A DNA stretch of 24,076 nt from an uncultured Collinsella sp. (GCA_902475375.1 CABRZC010000021.1:1-24076); one strand, 5' to 3'. Shown: positions 15,855-23,772, numbered from the stretch's first letter. Notes: generated from the letters alone by a model not told the origin. Made by a program: numbers and translations.

Positions 15855-16655
15855 ATGGCAGCACGTGCGGACAGCGTTTCGCGTGTCGACCATGATGGAG
15901 TTACGTTGGTAGAGGGCGCGACGCACGATGTTCGCTTTGCTTTTACCGAACGCGCCGGCGGTGTTTCCGAAGATGCGTACTCCTCACTCAATCTGGGCTC
16001 GCATGTTGGCGATGACCCCTTTGCCGTTCAAGAAAATCGTCGCCGCGCACTCGAGGCCTTGGGTGCCGCCGAGTGCGAGCACAACCTGCTTGTTCCCAAT
16101 CAAGTACACGGTGACCATGTCGTGACGGTGACCTCGAACGGTGCTGATGATCTCGAGAACATTCGCGAGCAGATTGCCGAGGGCTGCGATGCCATCGTCT
16201 GCATGGCCCGTGAGGTGCCCGTGATGCTCTGCTTTGCCGATTGCGTTCCCGTGGTGCTGGTGGCTCCCGGCGGCTTTGCCGTGGTGCACTCTGGCTGGAA
16301 GGGCACGATTGCGCGCATTTCCGCCAAGGCGTGTCAAGCGCTCTGCGAGGCGGCTGGCTGCAAGCCGGATGACATCTCTGCCTATATTGGGCCCCATATC
16401 CTGGGAGACGAGTACGAGGTGTCCCAAGAACTTGTGGACCGCTTTGCCTCCGAGTTCGCGTGCATCGATGCCGCCGCTTCTCGTATGCTCGATCTTTCTG
16501 CCGCCATTCGCGAGGCACTGATGGACGCCGGCGTCGAAGCGAGCAGCATTGTGGACACCAAGCTTTCCACCGTTCGCCAGAATGACCGCTTTTATTCCTA
16601 CCGCAACGAGGGCGGCACCTGTGGGCGCCATGCTGCGATCGGCGTGATGCTATGA
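15855..16655 (+). CDS. pgeF: PgeF/YlmD family (laccase-domain) purine nucleoside phosphorylase
   Basis: This member of the DUF152/YfiH family was formerly called multicopper polyphenol oxidase; its members are now known to act on purine nucleosides and to correct peptidoglycan errors in E. coli. The start at 15855 is fixed by AGGAGG 7 nt upstream; the frame stays open further back into the ftsZ terminator but has no ribosome site there. The 266-residue protein carries the metal-site residues: NQVHG (82-86, His85), CFADC (126-130, Cys130) and HSGWKG (145-150, His145). In many Gram-positives this gene follows ftsZ and precedes ylmE. Here its stop overlaps the pstS start (ATGA), tying it to the phosphate operon. 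Confidence 0.88.
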   Translation: MAARADSVSRVDHDGVTLVEGATHDVRFAFTERAGGVSEDAYSSLNLGSHVGDDPFAVQENRRRALEALGAAECEHNLLVPNQVHGDHVVTVTSNGADDLENIREQIAEGCDAIVCMAREVPVMLCFADCVPVVLVAPGGFAVVHSGWKGTIARISAKACQALCEAAGCKPDDISAYIGPHILGDEYEVSQELVDRFASEFACIDAAASRMLDLSAAIREALMDAGVEASSIVDTKLSTVRQNDRFYSYRNEGGTCGRHAAIGVML

Positions 16656-17488
16656 GAAAGATCGCATCGGTCCTGAGTGCAGCAGTGCTCACGCTCACGC
16701 TGTGCGCCTGTTCCTCGGGATCTTCTGCCTCTTCCATTACCGTTGCCGGCTCTACGACGTGCCTTCCCATTGCCGAGATTGCCGCCGAGGGCTTTAAGGA
16801 AGAGGCCGGCACCGATGTGCTCGTCTCCGGCCTTGGCTCCTCTGCGGGTATCGAGGCCGTCAGCAACGGCACGGCCGACATCGCCAGCTCGTCTCGTGGC
16901 CTCAATGCCGACGAACAAGACCTTGGCCTGACCCCGATCGTAATCGCGCACGACGGCATCGCAGTCATCGTGAACGACGACAACCCGGTCGACAATCTCT
17001 CGACCGAGCAGCTCCGCGATATTTACGCCGGCAAGATCACCAACTGGAAGGAAGTCGGCGGAGAGGACCTGAAGATTCAGGTTATCAACCGCGACGAGGC
17101 GTCCGGTACGCGCGAGGCCTTCCGTACCATCGTGATGGACGGCATGCCGTTCGATCGCCGCTCGGCCGTTCTTTCGGGTACGGGCCAAGTGCGCGACGTC
17201 GTGTCCCGCTCGCATGGCGCCATTGGCTACATCTCGCTGGGTTTTGTCGAGAGCCTCAACGCCACGACCTCGGTTAAGGCCGTTTCGGTCAACCATGTCG
17301 AGGCATCCGAGAAGACGGTCGCAAGTGGCGGCTATCCCATCTCGCGCGACCTTTACTTCTTTGTGAAGGGTACGCCTTCGCATCAGGCGCAGGACTACAT
17401 TGACTATGTGACGTCCGAGAAGATGGACAAGCAGATTCGCGAGGCGGGCTTTATTCCCGTCACCAACGACGGAAAGGGGAGTGAGTAG
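16652..17488 (+). CDS. pstS: PstS, periplasmic-type phosphate-binding lipoprotein
   Basis: This is the extracytoplasmic phosphate receptor of the Pst ABC importer. The N-terminus is a lipoprotein signal with the lipobox LCAC and lipidated Cys20. The mature 258 residues follow the PstS fold, with phosphate-contact segments VAGSTTCLPIAE near the N-terminus, ASSSRGLN, and NRDEASGTREAF in the middle. At 278 residues it belongs to the short PstS type common in Gram-positives. The ATG overlaps the pgeF stop by 4 nt, so translation is probably coupled. It is the first of five consecutive phosphate genes. Confidence 0.94.
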   Translation: MRKIASVLSAAVLTLTLCACSSGSSASSITVAGSTTCLPIAEIAAEGFKEEAGTDVLVSGLGSSAGIEAVSNGTADIASSSRGLNADEQDLGLTPIVIAHDGIAVIVNDDNPVDNLSTEQLRDIYAGKITNWKEVGGEDLKIQVINRDEASGTREAFRTIVMDGMPFDRRSAVLSGTGQVRDVVSRSHGAIGYISLGFVESLNATTSVKAVSVNHVEASEKTVASGGYPISRDLYFFVKGTPSHQAQDYIDYVTSEKMDKQIREAGFIPVTNDGKGSE

Positions 17489-17489
17489 C

Positions 17490-18413
17490 GTGGAAGCACA
17501 GGAAACCCCCCAGATTGAGCAGGAGGCTCAGACGCCCAAAAAGCGTGAGTTGGCGTTGGTGTCGCGTAGCACCTATCTCAAGGAGAAGGCGCTGCAGTGG
17601 ATCTTCTTTGCCTGCGCGTTCTTGGCGGTCGTCACCGTTATCCTGATCTTTGTCTTTACCACGTACTCGGCGCTGCCCGTCTTTACCGACATCGGCCTGG
17701 CGGACTTCTTTAGCTTTACGTGGGCGCCATCCGAGGGCCACTACGGCATCATGTCGCTGCTGGCGGGCTCTGGTCTGGTGACGGTCGGTGCGCTCGCCAT
17801 GGGCGTGCCCCTGGGTGTGGGCACGGCTGTATATCTGGTCGAGATCGCCAGCAAGCGCGTGCGCAGGCTCATCAGCCCCGCCGTCGACCTGTTGGCGGGC
17901 ATCCCCTCCATCATCTACGGCTTCTTTGGCATGGTCATCATCCGCCCGTTTATCGCGCAGCTGACCGGCGGTCTTGGCTTTGGCGCGCTGACGGCGTGGT
18001 TTGTGCTTGCCATCATGATCGTTCCCACCATTACCACGCTCACGATCGATGCCCTCAATTCCATCCCCATGGGCATTCGCGAGGCGTCCTATGCCATGGG
18101 TGCCACCAAGTGGCAGACCATCTACAAGGTCGTGCTGCCTGCAGCCAAGCTGGGCATTGTCGATGCAATTGTCTTGGGTATGGGGCGTGCCATCGGTGAG
18201 ACCATGGCCGTGCTGATGGTCGTGGGCAACGCCCCGGTCATTCCAGATAGCATCTCGAGCCCCATCTCGACGCTCACGAGCCAGATCGCACTCGACATGA
18301 GCTATTCCTCGGGCCTGCATCGCTCGGCTCTGTTTGGCATGGGCGTGGTCCTGTTTATCATCTCAGCTGCACTGGTGGGTATCGTTCGCCTGATTTCAAA
18401 GAAGAGGGGGTAG
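17490..18413 (+). CDS. pstC: PstC, phosphate ABC transporter permease
   Basis: This is one of the two membrane subunits that form the phosphate channel with PstA. GTG at 17490, one nt after the pstS stop, is chosen because AAAGGGGAG lies at a suitable distance; GTG at 17481 sits directly on that site. The 307-residue protein has a ~35-residue cytoplasmic N-terminus, about six membrane helices, and the permease EAA loop (REASYAMGATKWQTIYKVVLP) that docks onto PstB. The motif GRAIGETMAVLM is typical of the family. It ends 3 nt before pstA. Confidence 0.93.
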   Translation: MEAQETPQIEQEAQTPKKRELALVSRSTYLKEKALQWIFFACAFLAVVTVILIFVFTTYSALPVFTDIGLADFFSFTWAPSEGHYGIMSLLAGSGLVTVGALAMGVPLGVGTAVYLVEIASKRVRRLISPAVDLLAGIPSIIYGFFGMVIIRPFIAQLTGGLGFGALTAWFVLAIMIVPTITTLTIDALNSIPMGIREASYAMGATKWQTIYKVVLPAAKLGIVDAIVLGMGRAIGETMAVLMVVGNAPVIPDSISSPISTLTSQIALDMSYSSGLHRSALFGMGVVLFIISAALVGIVRLISKKRG

Positions 18414-18416
18414 GCT

Positions 18417-19322
18417 ATGTCCGATTCCGTTGACACGACGGTCGATGCGACCTCGTCGCGCGAGCTCATCAAGCGTGCCCTTTCCCATGGCAAGAAGGGC
18501 CGCATCAACAAGGACCTGTCCAACAAGATTATGCTCGGCGTGTTTCGCGCCGCGGCCTATATCACCACCCTGGTGTTGCTCGCCATCATCGCCTACGTGG
18601 TCATTAACGGTCTTCCGCATATCTCGCTCGACTTTATCTTCGGCTGGCCGCAGGGCGTAAACGCCGAGGGCGGCATTTGGCCCACGATCGTCTCGACTAT
18701 CTACGTGACGGCACTCGCCATGCTCATCTGCACGCCGGTTGCCGTCTTGGCTGCGGTCTATCTGGCTGAATACGCCAAGCAGGGCAAGATTGTCGACATC
18801 ATCCGCTATGCTGCCGATGCTCTGGCCTCGGTGCCTTCCATCGTTATGGGCCTCTTTGGTTACGCCTTGTTTGTTGAGGCCATGGGCCTGGGTCTTTCGA
18901 TGGTTTCGGCCGCCCTGGCACTGGCACTTCTGATGCTGCCTATCGTCATGCGCACCACCGAGGAGGCAATCCGCGCCGTTCCGCGCTATATCCGTTGGGG
19001 CGCATATGGCCTGGGCGCCACCAAGTGGCAGGTCGTCTCCAAGATCGTGCTTCCTTCGGCCTTTGGCCGCATTGCCACCGGCATCGTCCTTGCCATCGGC
19101 CGCGCCATCGGCGAGACTGCGGTGGTGCTCTACACCATGGGTCAGGCCATCAACCTGCCCATATCGCCGCTCGATTCCGGTCGCCCCATGACCGTTCACC
19201 TCTATTTGCTTGCCAATGACGGCATCAACATGAACGCAGCCTACGGCACCGCGCTATTGCTGATGGCGATTATTCTGGCCTTCAACCTGTTTGCGCGTTA
19301 TCTGTCGCGCAAGCGCCGCTAG
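18417..19322 (+). CDS. pstA: PstA, phosphate ABC transporter permease
   Basis: This is the second channel subunit, paired with PstC. The 301 residues begin with a cytoplasmic segment of about 40 residues, then about six membrane helices. The EAA-type loop is WGAYGLGATKWQVVSKIVLP, followed by GRAIGETAVVLYTMGQ. Sequence similarity to the neighbouring PstC in this region shows their common origin. It starts 3 nt after pstC, with AGAGGGGG just upstream, and is 12 nt before pstB. Confidence 0.93.
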   Translation: MSDSVDTTVDATSSRELIKRALSHGKKGRINKDLSNKIMLGVFRAAAYITTLVLLAIIAYVVINGLPHISLDFIFGWPQGVNAEGGIWPTIVSTIYVTALAMLICTPVAVLAAVYLAEYAKQGKIVDIIRYAADALASVPSIVMGLFGYALFVEAMGLGLSMVSAALALALLMLPIVMRTTEEAIRAVPRYIRWGAYGLGATKWQVVSKIVLPSAFGRIATGIVLAIGRAIGETAVVLYTMGQAINLPISPLDSGRPMTVHLYLLANDGINMNAAYGTALLLMAIILAFNLFARYLSRKRR

Positions 19323-19334
19323 TTAAGGAGTCCC

Positions 19335-20138
19335 ATGTCCGTCTATCAGTCCGCTCCCACGCCGGAGCAAGCGGCCATCACGGCCAAGGATTTCAACTTT
19401 TGGTACGGTGACTTTCATGCGCTGACGGGGCTCGACCTCAACATCGCCAAAAACGCCATCACCTCGTTTATCGGTCCTTCGGGCTGCGGCAAATCGACGT
19501 TTTTACGCTGCATCAACCGTATGAACGACCTTATCGAGGGTACTCGCGTCGAGGGCACCATGACGCTCGACGGCAACGATATCTATGCCGAGGGCGTCGA
19601 CCCGGTCGATCTTCGTCGCCGTGTGGGCATGATTTTTCAGCAGCCCAACCCGTTTCCCAAATCCATCTACGAGAATGTCGCTTTTGGCCCTCGTCTGCAG
19701 GGCGTGACTAGCAAAAGCGACCTCGACGACATCGTGGAAGAATCGCTCAAGCGCGCCAACCTCTGGAAAGAGGTATCCAATCAGCTCAACAAGGATGGTT
19801 TGGCGCTCTCGGGCGGTCAACAGCAGCGTCTGTGCATCGCGCGTGTGCTTGCGGTGCAGCCCGATGTCCTTCTGATGGACGAGCCCTGCTCCGCCATCGA
19901 CCCCACGTCCGTATCTAAGGTCGAGGATCTGATGGCCGAGCTGGCGCCCGAGATGACGATCATCATCGTCACGCACTCTATGCAGCAGGCCGCTCGCATT
20001 AGCGACTACACCGCATTTTTCTTGCAGGAAGTTGCCGGTGAGCCCGCCACGCTCATCGAGTATGGTCAAACCGACGCGATCTTCACCAGCCCGGTGGATT
20101 CGCGGACGGAAGACTATATCACCGGCCGCTTTGGCTGA
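19335..20138 (+). CDS. pstB: PstB, phosphate ABC transporter ATPase
   Basis: This cytoplasmic ATPase powers the PstCA channel. The 267-residue protein has the Walker A motif GPSGCGKST (47-55), the Q-loop in MIFQQPNPFPKSIYENV, the ABC signature LSGGQ (158-162), and Walker B LLMDEPCSAIDP (around 179-190), with the switch histidine in IIIVTHSMQQA. All catalytic residues are intact and the length is typical. AAGGAG lies 4 nt before the ATG. A 92-nt gap with two inverted repeats separates it from phoU. Confidence 0.96.
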   Translation: MSVYQSAPTPEQAAITAKDFNFWYGDFHALTGLDLNIAKNAITSFIGPSGCGKSTFLRCINRMNDLIEGTRVEGTMTLDGNDIYAEGVDPVDLRRRVGMIFQQPNPFPKSIYENVAFGPRLQGVTSKSDLDDIVEESLKRANLWKEVSNQLNKDGLALSGGQQQRLCIARVLAVQPDVLLMDEPCSAIDPTSVSKVEDLMAELAPEMTIIIVTHSMQQAARISDYTAFFLQEVAGEPATLIEYGQTDAIFTSPVDSRTEDYITGRFG

Positions 20139-20163
20139 TCGGTGCGACTAGTCCCAAGCCGAT

Positions 20164-20210
20164 CGGACCTGGTCCGGTGCGTATTCACTGTGCGGGCGGC
20201 ATGACCGCAC
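20164..20210 (+). promoter_or_regulatory. Two inverted repeats between pstB and phoU
   Basis: CGGACC-T-GGTCCG at 20164-20176 is a perfect 13-bp palindrome. GTGCGG (20190-20195) and CCGCAC (20205-20210) pair around a 9-nt loop. There is no T-run, so neither is a clear terminator. They could form an mRNA-stabilising or expression-balancing structure, or an operator. No promoter boxes are convincing here. Confidence 0.3.
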
Positions 20211-20230
20211 CCAACTGATTGGAGTGAACC

Positions 20231-21088
20231 ATGCGCAAACTGTTTTCCCGTCAGCTCATCGAGGCCCGTCACGAGATGTTGAGCATCTACGAGGCCGTCG
20301 ATCTTGCCCTTCACGACGCCGTGAAGGCCTATGTGACCGACGACCGCAAGCTCGCCACTAAGACCAAGAAGCGCACGCTTTCGATTGATGCTCGCTGCGC
20401 CAACTTGGAGGCCGTGTGCTACAACCTGATCGCTACGCAGTCGCCGGTCGCCTCCGACTTCCGTTTGCTGCAGACGATTATCTACGTCGACTTTAACCTG
20501 CAGCGCATGACCGATAAGGTTCGCCAGATCTGCCGCGCCACGCGTCACATGGTCAAGGCCGACATCTCGCTGCCTCAGGAGCTCGTCGGCACGGTTGAGG
20601 CCGAGGCCGAGGCCGTGTACCAGGTGCTGGGCTCGTCGCTGTCCGCGCTCGTCACCAACGACATGTCCATCATCTGCAACCTGGCCGTCGAGGACGAGCC
20701 GGTACATGCGGCGTACGAGAAGTTCTTCCGTACCTTTAACCGCATGGACACCGGCGATTTTATGGACGACGACAGCAACTATGACGACCTGCGCCGTGCC
20801 ATCATGGTTTCGCGCTACCTCGATCGCATTGCCTCGATTTCCATCGATGCCGCCTGCCGTCTGACCTTCCTATTGACCGGACAGCGTATGACTGCCGGCG
20901 ATATCGCCCGTACGGATGAGGACGAGCTCGAGAGCATGCGCGTGCCTTCGGGCGAGGGCGTCATTATGAGGCCCGCCGTGGATGCACGCTTTGTTGCCAA
21001 GGTGCCCGCTAACGAGGTGAGCGAGGGTCTTCGCTACCTGTTGGATCATCTTGAGGACGAGGATGATGGCGAGGACGACGAGGAGTAG
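20231..21088 (+). CDS. phoU: PhoU family phosphate signalling regulator
   Basis: PhoU is a cytoplasmic helical protein that connects the state of the Pst transporter to the PhoR kinase and restrains phosphate uptake. The 285-residue protein has the two three-helix PhoU repeats (about 1-115 and 120-230). GGAG 6 nt upstream supports the start. It is longer than the usual ~215-240 residues because of a C-terminal extension ending in an acidic run (about 15 Asp/Glu in the last 20). The metal-binding E-x-x-x-D motifs look altered: the first repeat reads LQRMTD (Glu replaced by Gln) and the second LDRIAS (final Asp replaced by Ser). No phoR/phoB genes are in the window. Confidence 0.9.
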   Translation: MRKLFSRQLIEARHEMLSIYEAVDLALHDAVKAYVTDDRKLATKTKKRTLSIDARCANLEAVCYNLIATQSPVASDFRLLQTIIYVDFNLQRMTDKVRQICRATRHMVKADISLPQELVGTVEAEAEAVYQVLGSSLSALVTNDMSIICNLAVEDEPVHAAYEKFFRTFNRMDTGDFMDDDSNYDDLRRAIMVSRYLDRIASISIDAACRLTFLLTGQRMTAGDIARTDEDELESMRVPSGEGVIMRPAVDARFVAKVPANEVSEGLRYLLDHLEDEDDGEDDEE

Positions 21089-21126
21089 GGCAGCTTCGTT
21101 CGTCGAAAGATTGTAAATACCTAAGT

Positions 21127-21161
21127 GAGCGCGGCCTTGCACATGCAGGGCCGCGCTCTTG
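21127..21161 (+). terminator. Strong hairpin, probable terminator after phoU
   Basis: GAGCGCGGCC (21127-21136) and GGCCGCGCTC (21149-21158) form a perfect 10-bp GC stem around a loop that can itself pair (TGCA/TGCA). The following sequence TTGCGTT is only weakly T-rich, so termination may be partial. It separates the pst-phoU transcript from yggS. A TTGCGT at 21159-21164 could be a -35 box for yggS, but no good -10 is seen. Confidence 0.6.
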
Positions 21162-21208
21162 CGTTAGCATGGGACTACTTGTATGGCTGTTAGCGGAGGC
21201 GATTGGCA

Positions 21209-21946
21209 ATGGATAATTATTTGGACTTGATGCGCGCTCGCCGCGAGCAGATTCTCGAACGCTTTTATGCCGCACTCGATCGCGCGGGTCGTTCTCACGA
21301 TGCCGCACGTCTGATTGCCGTCTCCAAGACCGTTGGCGTCGATGAGACCGTTGCCGCCATCCAGGCAGGGTATCGTCATTTTGCCGAGAACCGTCCGCAG
21401 GAGCTTGTTCGCAAGCTTGCGGGCTTGGCTGAACATCCAGAGCTGCCTGCGGTGCGTTTTGACATGATTGGCAACCTTCAGACTAACAAGATCAATGCGG
21501 TGTTGGGTTCGGCCGAGCTGATTCATTCGGTGGGATCGCTGCATTTGGCGCAGGCCGTTTCGAGTCGCGCGGTCCGCAAGATTGAGGCGGGCGAGCTTGT
21601 CGGCCCTCAGCATGTGCTGATCGAGGTCAATGTGAGTGGCGAAGAGTCAAAGGGCGGCTTTTCGCCCGACGAGATTCGCGCCTCCGCCGGCGAGCTTGCG
21701 GAGCTTGAGGGAATTTGTGTGCAGGGGCTTATGACCATGGCACCCCGGGGGAATAAGGATGTGGCGCGCCGCACCTTTGCCGGGCTGCGCGAGCTGAGGG
21801 ATGAGCTTGAGGCGGCATATCCCGATCTTGAACTGCCCGAGCTTTCCTGCGGCATGAGCGAGGACTTTGAGCCTGCCCTTGAGGAGGGCTCAACGCTTGT
21901 TCGCCTAGGCAGGGTGGTATTTAGCCCGGAGTTTGAAGTAAAATAA
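21209..21946 (+). CDS. yggS: YggS/YlmE family pyridoxal phosphate homeostasis protein
   Basis: This cytoplasmic PLP-binding protein has the fold-type III barrel of alanine racemase but is generally without known enzyme activity; it buffers PLP and affects amino acid metabolism. ATG 21209 has GGAGG 9 nt upstream; TTG at 21203 is too close. The 245-residue protein carries the PLP lysine in LIAVSKT (Lys40), AENRPQEL (family GENYxQE), MIGNLQTNKI, VNVSGEESKGGF, GLMTMAP and the phosphate-binding CGMSEDFEPALEEGSTLVRLG. It is the ylmE position of the ylm group, 60 nt before sepF. Confidence 0.92.
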   Translation: MDNYLDLMRARREQILERFYAALDRAGRSHDAARLIAVSKTVGVDETVAAIQAGYRHFAENRPQELVRKLAGLAEHPELPAVRFDMIGNLQTNKINAVLGSAELIHSVGSLHLAQAVSSRAVRKIEAGELVGPQHVLIEVNVSGEESKGGFSPDEIRASAGELAELEGICVQGLMTMAPRGNKDVARRTFAGLRELRDELEAAYPDLELPELSCGMSEDFEPALEEGSTLVRLGRVVFSPEFEVK

Positions 21947-22006
21947 TGCTTTGAAGTGCGCAATGATTATCGGAGCGCCTGCACTAAACCGCGAGAGGAC
22001 ACAACC

Positions 22007-22729
22007 ATGGGCTTCCTTGACGAGATTAAAAATAAAATGCACCTGGGCCAGCAGGGTTACGACCAGGGTTATGGCCAAGATGACGACTACGGTTACGATG
22101 ACGGCTACGACGATGGCTACCAGAACAACGGCTACAGCGGTGCCTCGGGCGAGGGCTTCTACACCCAGGATGAGCCGAGCAACGGTCTTCTGGGTCAGAC
22201 GCGCCGCGGCGAGGCCGAGTCGGTTGCCGTGTACACGCGTTCCGGTCAGCTGGTGGGCGATGATTCCCGTCACGCTACGACCTACAACCCGCCTTCTCGT
22301 TCGCAGGAGACGGCCGCTGGCGGTTATCGCCCCGGTGCCTACGACACGCCGTCGAGCTACGCCGAGAACACCCGCGTTCGCGCTGCCGCTCCCGCGCCTG
22401 CTCCCTCACCGAGCGATGCTTCGACCTATGCGAACAACATCATCAACGCCACGCCTCAGCTGCCGGCATACGTTCTTCGCCCCGAGAGCTACGACGACGT
22501 TGAGACCGTGGTGCGTCGCGTACGCACTAAGCAGCCCGTGGCGCTGATCTTTGTGGGCGTGCGTACCGAGGTCGCCAAGCGCGTCCTGGACTTCTCTTAT
22601 GGCTTTGCCTGCGGCCTGGGCGCCACGGTCAAAGAGGTGGGCGACCGCGTGTTTATGGTGCTGCCCGCCGGCTGCGAGGTCAAGGATTCCGACCTCAAGA
22701 AGCTCCGTGCCGACGGCTACCTTAAGTAA
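22007..22729 (+). CDS. sepF: SepF, FtsZ membrane anchor
   Basis: SepF binds the FtsZ C-terminal peptide and the membrane, replacing FtsA in many Gram-positives. ATG 22007 is chosen because GAGAGGA lies 7 nt upstream and because it gives the typical amphipathic N-terminal helix (MGFLDEIKNKMHL, 1-13). The 240-residue protein has a long linker. Residues 17-43 are Tyr/Asp/Gly-rich (repeats of DDGY), and residues 90-145 are Pro/Ala/Ser-rich. The folded SepF domain lies at about 153-240 (VLRPESYDDVETVVRRV...KQPVALIFVG...GDRVFMVLPAG). The linker is longer than in Bacillus SepF (~150 residues in total) and resembles actinobacterial forms. No ftsA is present in the window. Confidence 0.93.
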   Translation: MGFLDEIKNKMHLGQQGYDQGYGQDDDYGYDDGYDDGYQNNGYSGASGEGFYTQDEPSNGLLGQTRRGEAESVAVYTRSGQLVGDDSRHATTYNPPSRSQETAAGGYRPGAYDTPSSYAENTRVRAAAPAPAPSPSDASTYANNIINATPQLPAYVLRPESYDDVETVVRRVRTKQPVALIFVGVRTEVAKRVLDFSYGFACGLGATVKEVGDRVFMVLPAGCEVKDSDLKKLRADGYLK

Positions 22730-22750
22730 AGACAAGACGAGGAGATTCTC

Positions 22751-23032
22751 ATCAACATCTACACCATTGTCCAGCTGGTCAATACGCTGTTCAACTTTTA
22801 CTCCACACTCATCGTGGTCTACTGCCTTATGACGTGGATTCCCATGAAGCAGGGCGGATTGCTGCAGGATATCGCCGCAGTCCTCGATAGCGTGTGTGGC
22901 CCGTGGCTCAATCTGTTCCGTCGGTTTATCCCGCCGATGGGCGGCGTCGATTTTTCGCCGGTCGTTGCGATTATTGCGTTGCAGTTGGTGCAGAAGCTGG
23001 TTCTGCAACTTCTTATAGGTATACTCATATAA
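22751..23032 (+). CDS. yggT: YggT/YlmG family membrane protein with a probable AUC start
   Basis: This small integral membrane protein of the YggT family is linked by position to division and membrane organisation; its exact role is unsettled. The reading frame is open from 22730 to 23032 but has no ATG, GTG or TTG before GTG 22814, which would remove the first membrane helix. AGGAG at 22740-22744 is ideally spaced (6 nt) from ATC at 22751, giving a 93-residue protein (INIYTIVQLVNTLFNFYST...). It has two hydrophobic helices around a short loop with YCLMTWIPMKQGG and the family segment CGPWLNLFRRFIPPMGGVDFSPV. It lies 21 nt after sepF, as in other ylm clusters. Confidence 0.75.
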   Translation: MNIYTIVQLVNTLFNFYSTLIVVYCLMTWIPMKQGGLLQDIAAVLDSVCGPWLNLFRRFIPPMGGVDFSPVVAIIALQLVQKLVLQLLIGILI

Positions 23033-23094
23033 GACTGGCTTAGTAACTCACGTCGGGCGCACGGCGCCAAGGCGAAGATAAAGGAGAACTTGTT

Positions 23095-23772
23095 ATGGCT
23101 ATTACCCCTGCTGACATTCAGGCTCAGACCTTCTCTGAGGCCAAGCGCGGCTACGATCCCGCCGAGGTCGACGTCTTCCTGGAGACCCTGTCCTCTGAGG
23201 TCGACGCCATGCTCGCCAAGATTGTCGATCTTAAGGGTCGCCTGACCGCCACCGAGCAGCAGCTCGCCGACACGCAGGCCCAGCTCGCTCAGGCTCAGGA
23301 TGCTGCCGCTCAGGCCGTCCCTGCTGCCCCGGTCGCTGCTCCCGCCCCCGACTTCTCTGCTCAGGAGCGTCAGATCTCCGCTGCTCTCATCGCTGCCCAG
23401 CAGACCGCCGAGAGCATCGTCAGCGATGCCAATGAGAACGCTGACCGCATCCGCAACGAGGCCGACGCTAAGGCCCGCGAGGTCATCCGCCAGGCTCTGA
23501 CCGAGAAGCAGGCCGAGCTCGAGGAGATCGACCGTCTGAAGGCTTCCCGTGAGGAGTTCAAAGCCGAGTACCTCAAGCTCATCCAGCACTTCATGGACGA
23601 TGCGCAGAATTCCTTCCCGTCCGACCTTATGGCCTCCACGCCGGTCGGTTCTGCGGCTTCTCCTGCAGTGACCGTTCCCGCCGCCGAGCCGCTGCCTGTC
23701 GCTGATCCGGTTGTTCCCGTGGCTGACCCCTTCGCCCCGATCGACAACTTTGCCGCCGACGACCTGGACTAG
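23095..23772 (+). CDS. divIVA: DivIVA-domain protein
   Basis: DivIVA proteins are coiled-coil scaffolds that bind curved membranes at poles and septa and guide division or polar growth. The N-terminal membrane-binding domain has the canonical FSEAKRGYDPAEVDVFLETL (13-32). A coiled coil follows at about 38-75. A Pro/Ala-rich break at about 80-97 precedes a second long coiled coil (about 98-180), and the C-terminus is Pro/Ala/Val-rich and probably disordered. At 225 residues it is a mid-sized member. AAGGAG lies 8 nt upstream of the ATG. It closes the ylm group and is followed by a strong terminator. Confidence 0.92.
   Translation: MAITPADIQAQTFSEAKRGYDPAEVDVFLETLSSEVDAMLAKIVDLKGRLTATEQQLADTQAQLAQAQDAAAQAVPAAPVAAPAPDFSAQERQISAALIAAQQTAESIVSDANENADRIRNEADAKAREVIRQALTEKQAELEEIDRLKASREEFKAEYLKLIQHFMDDAQNSFPSDLMASTPVGSAASPAVTVPAAEPLPVADPVVPVADPFAPIDNFAADDLD

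Noticed and set aside
21947..22006. In-frame ATG at 21956 upstream of sepF
   Set aside because: It would add 17 residues before the amphipathic N-terminal helix that SepF needs at its very start, and the ribosome site favours 22007.
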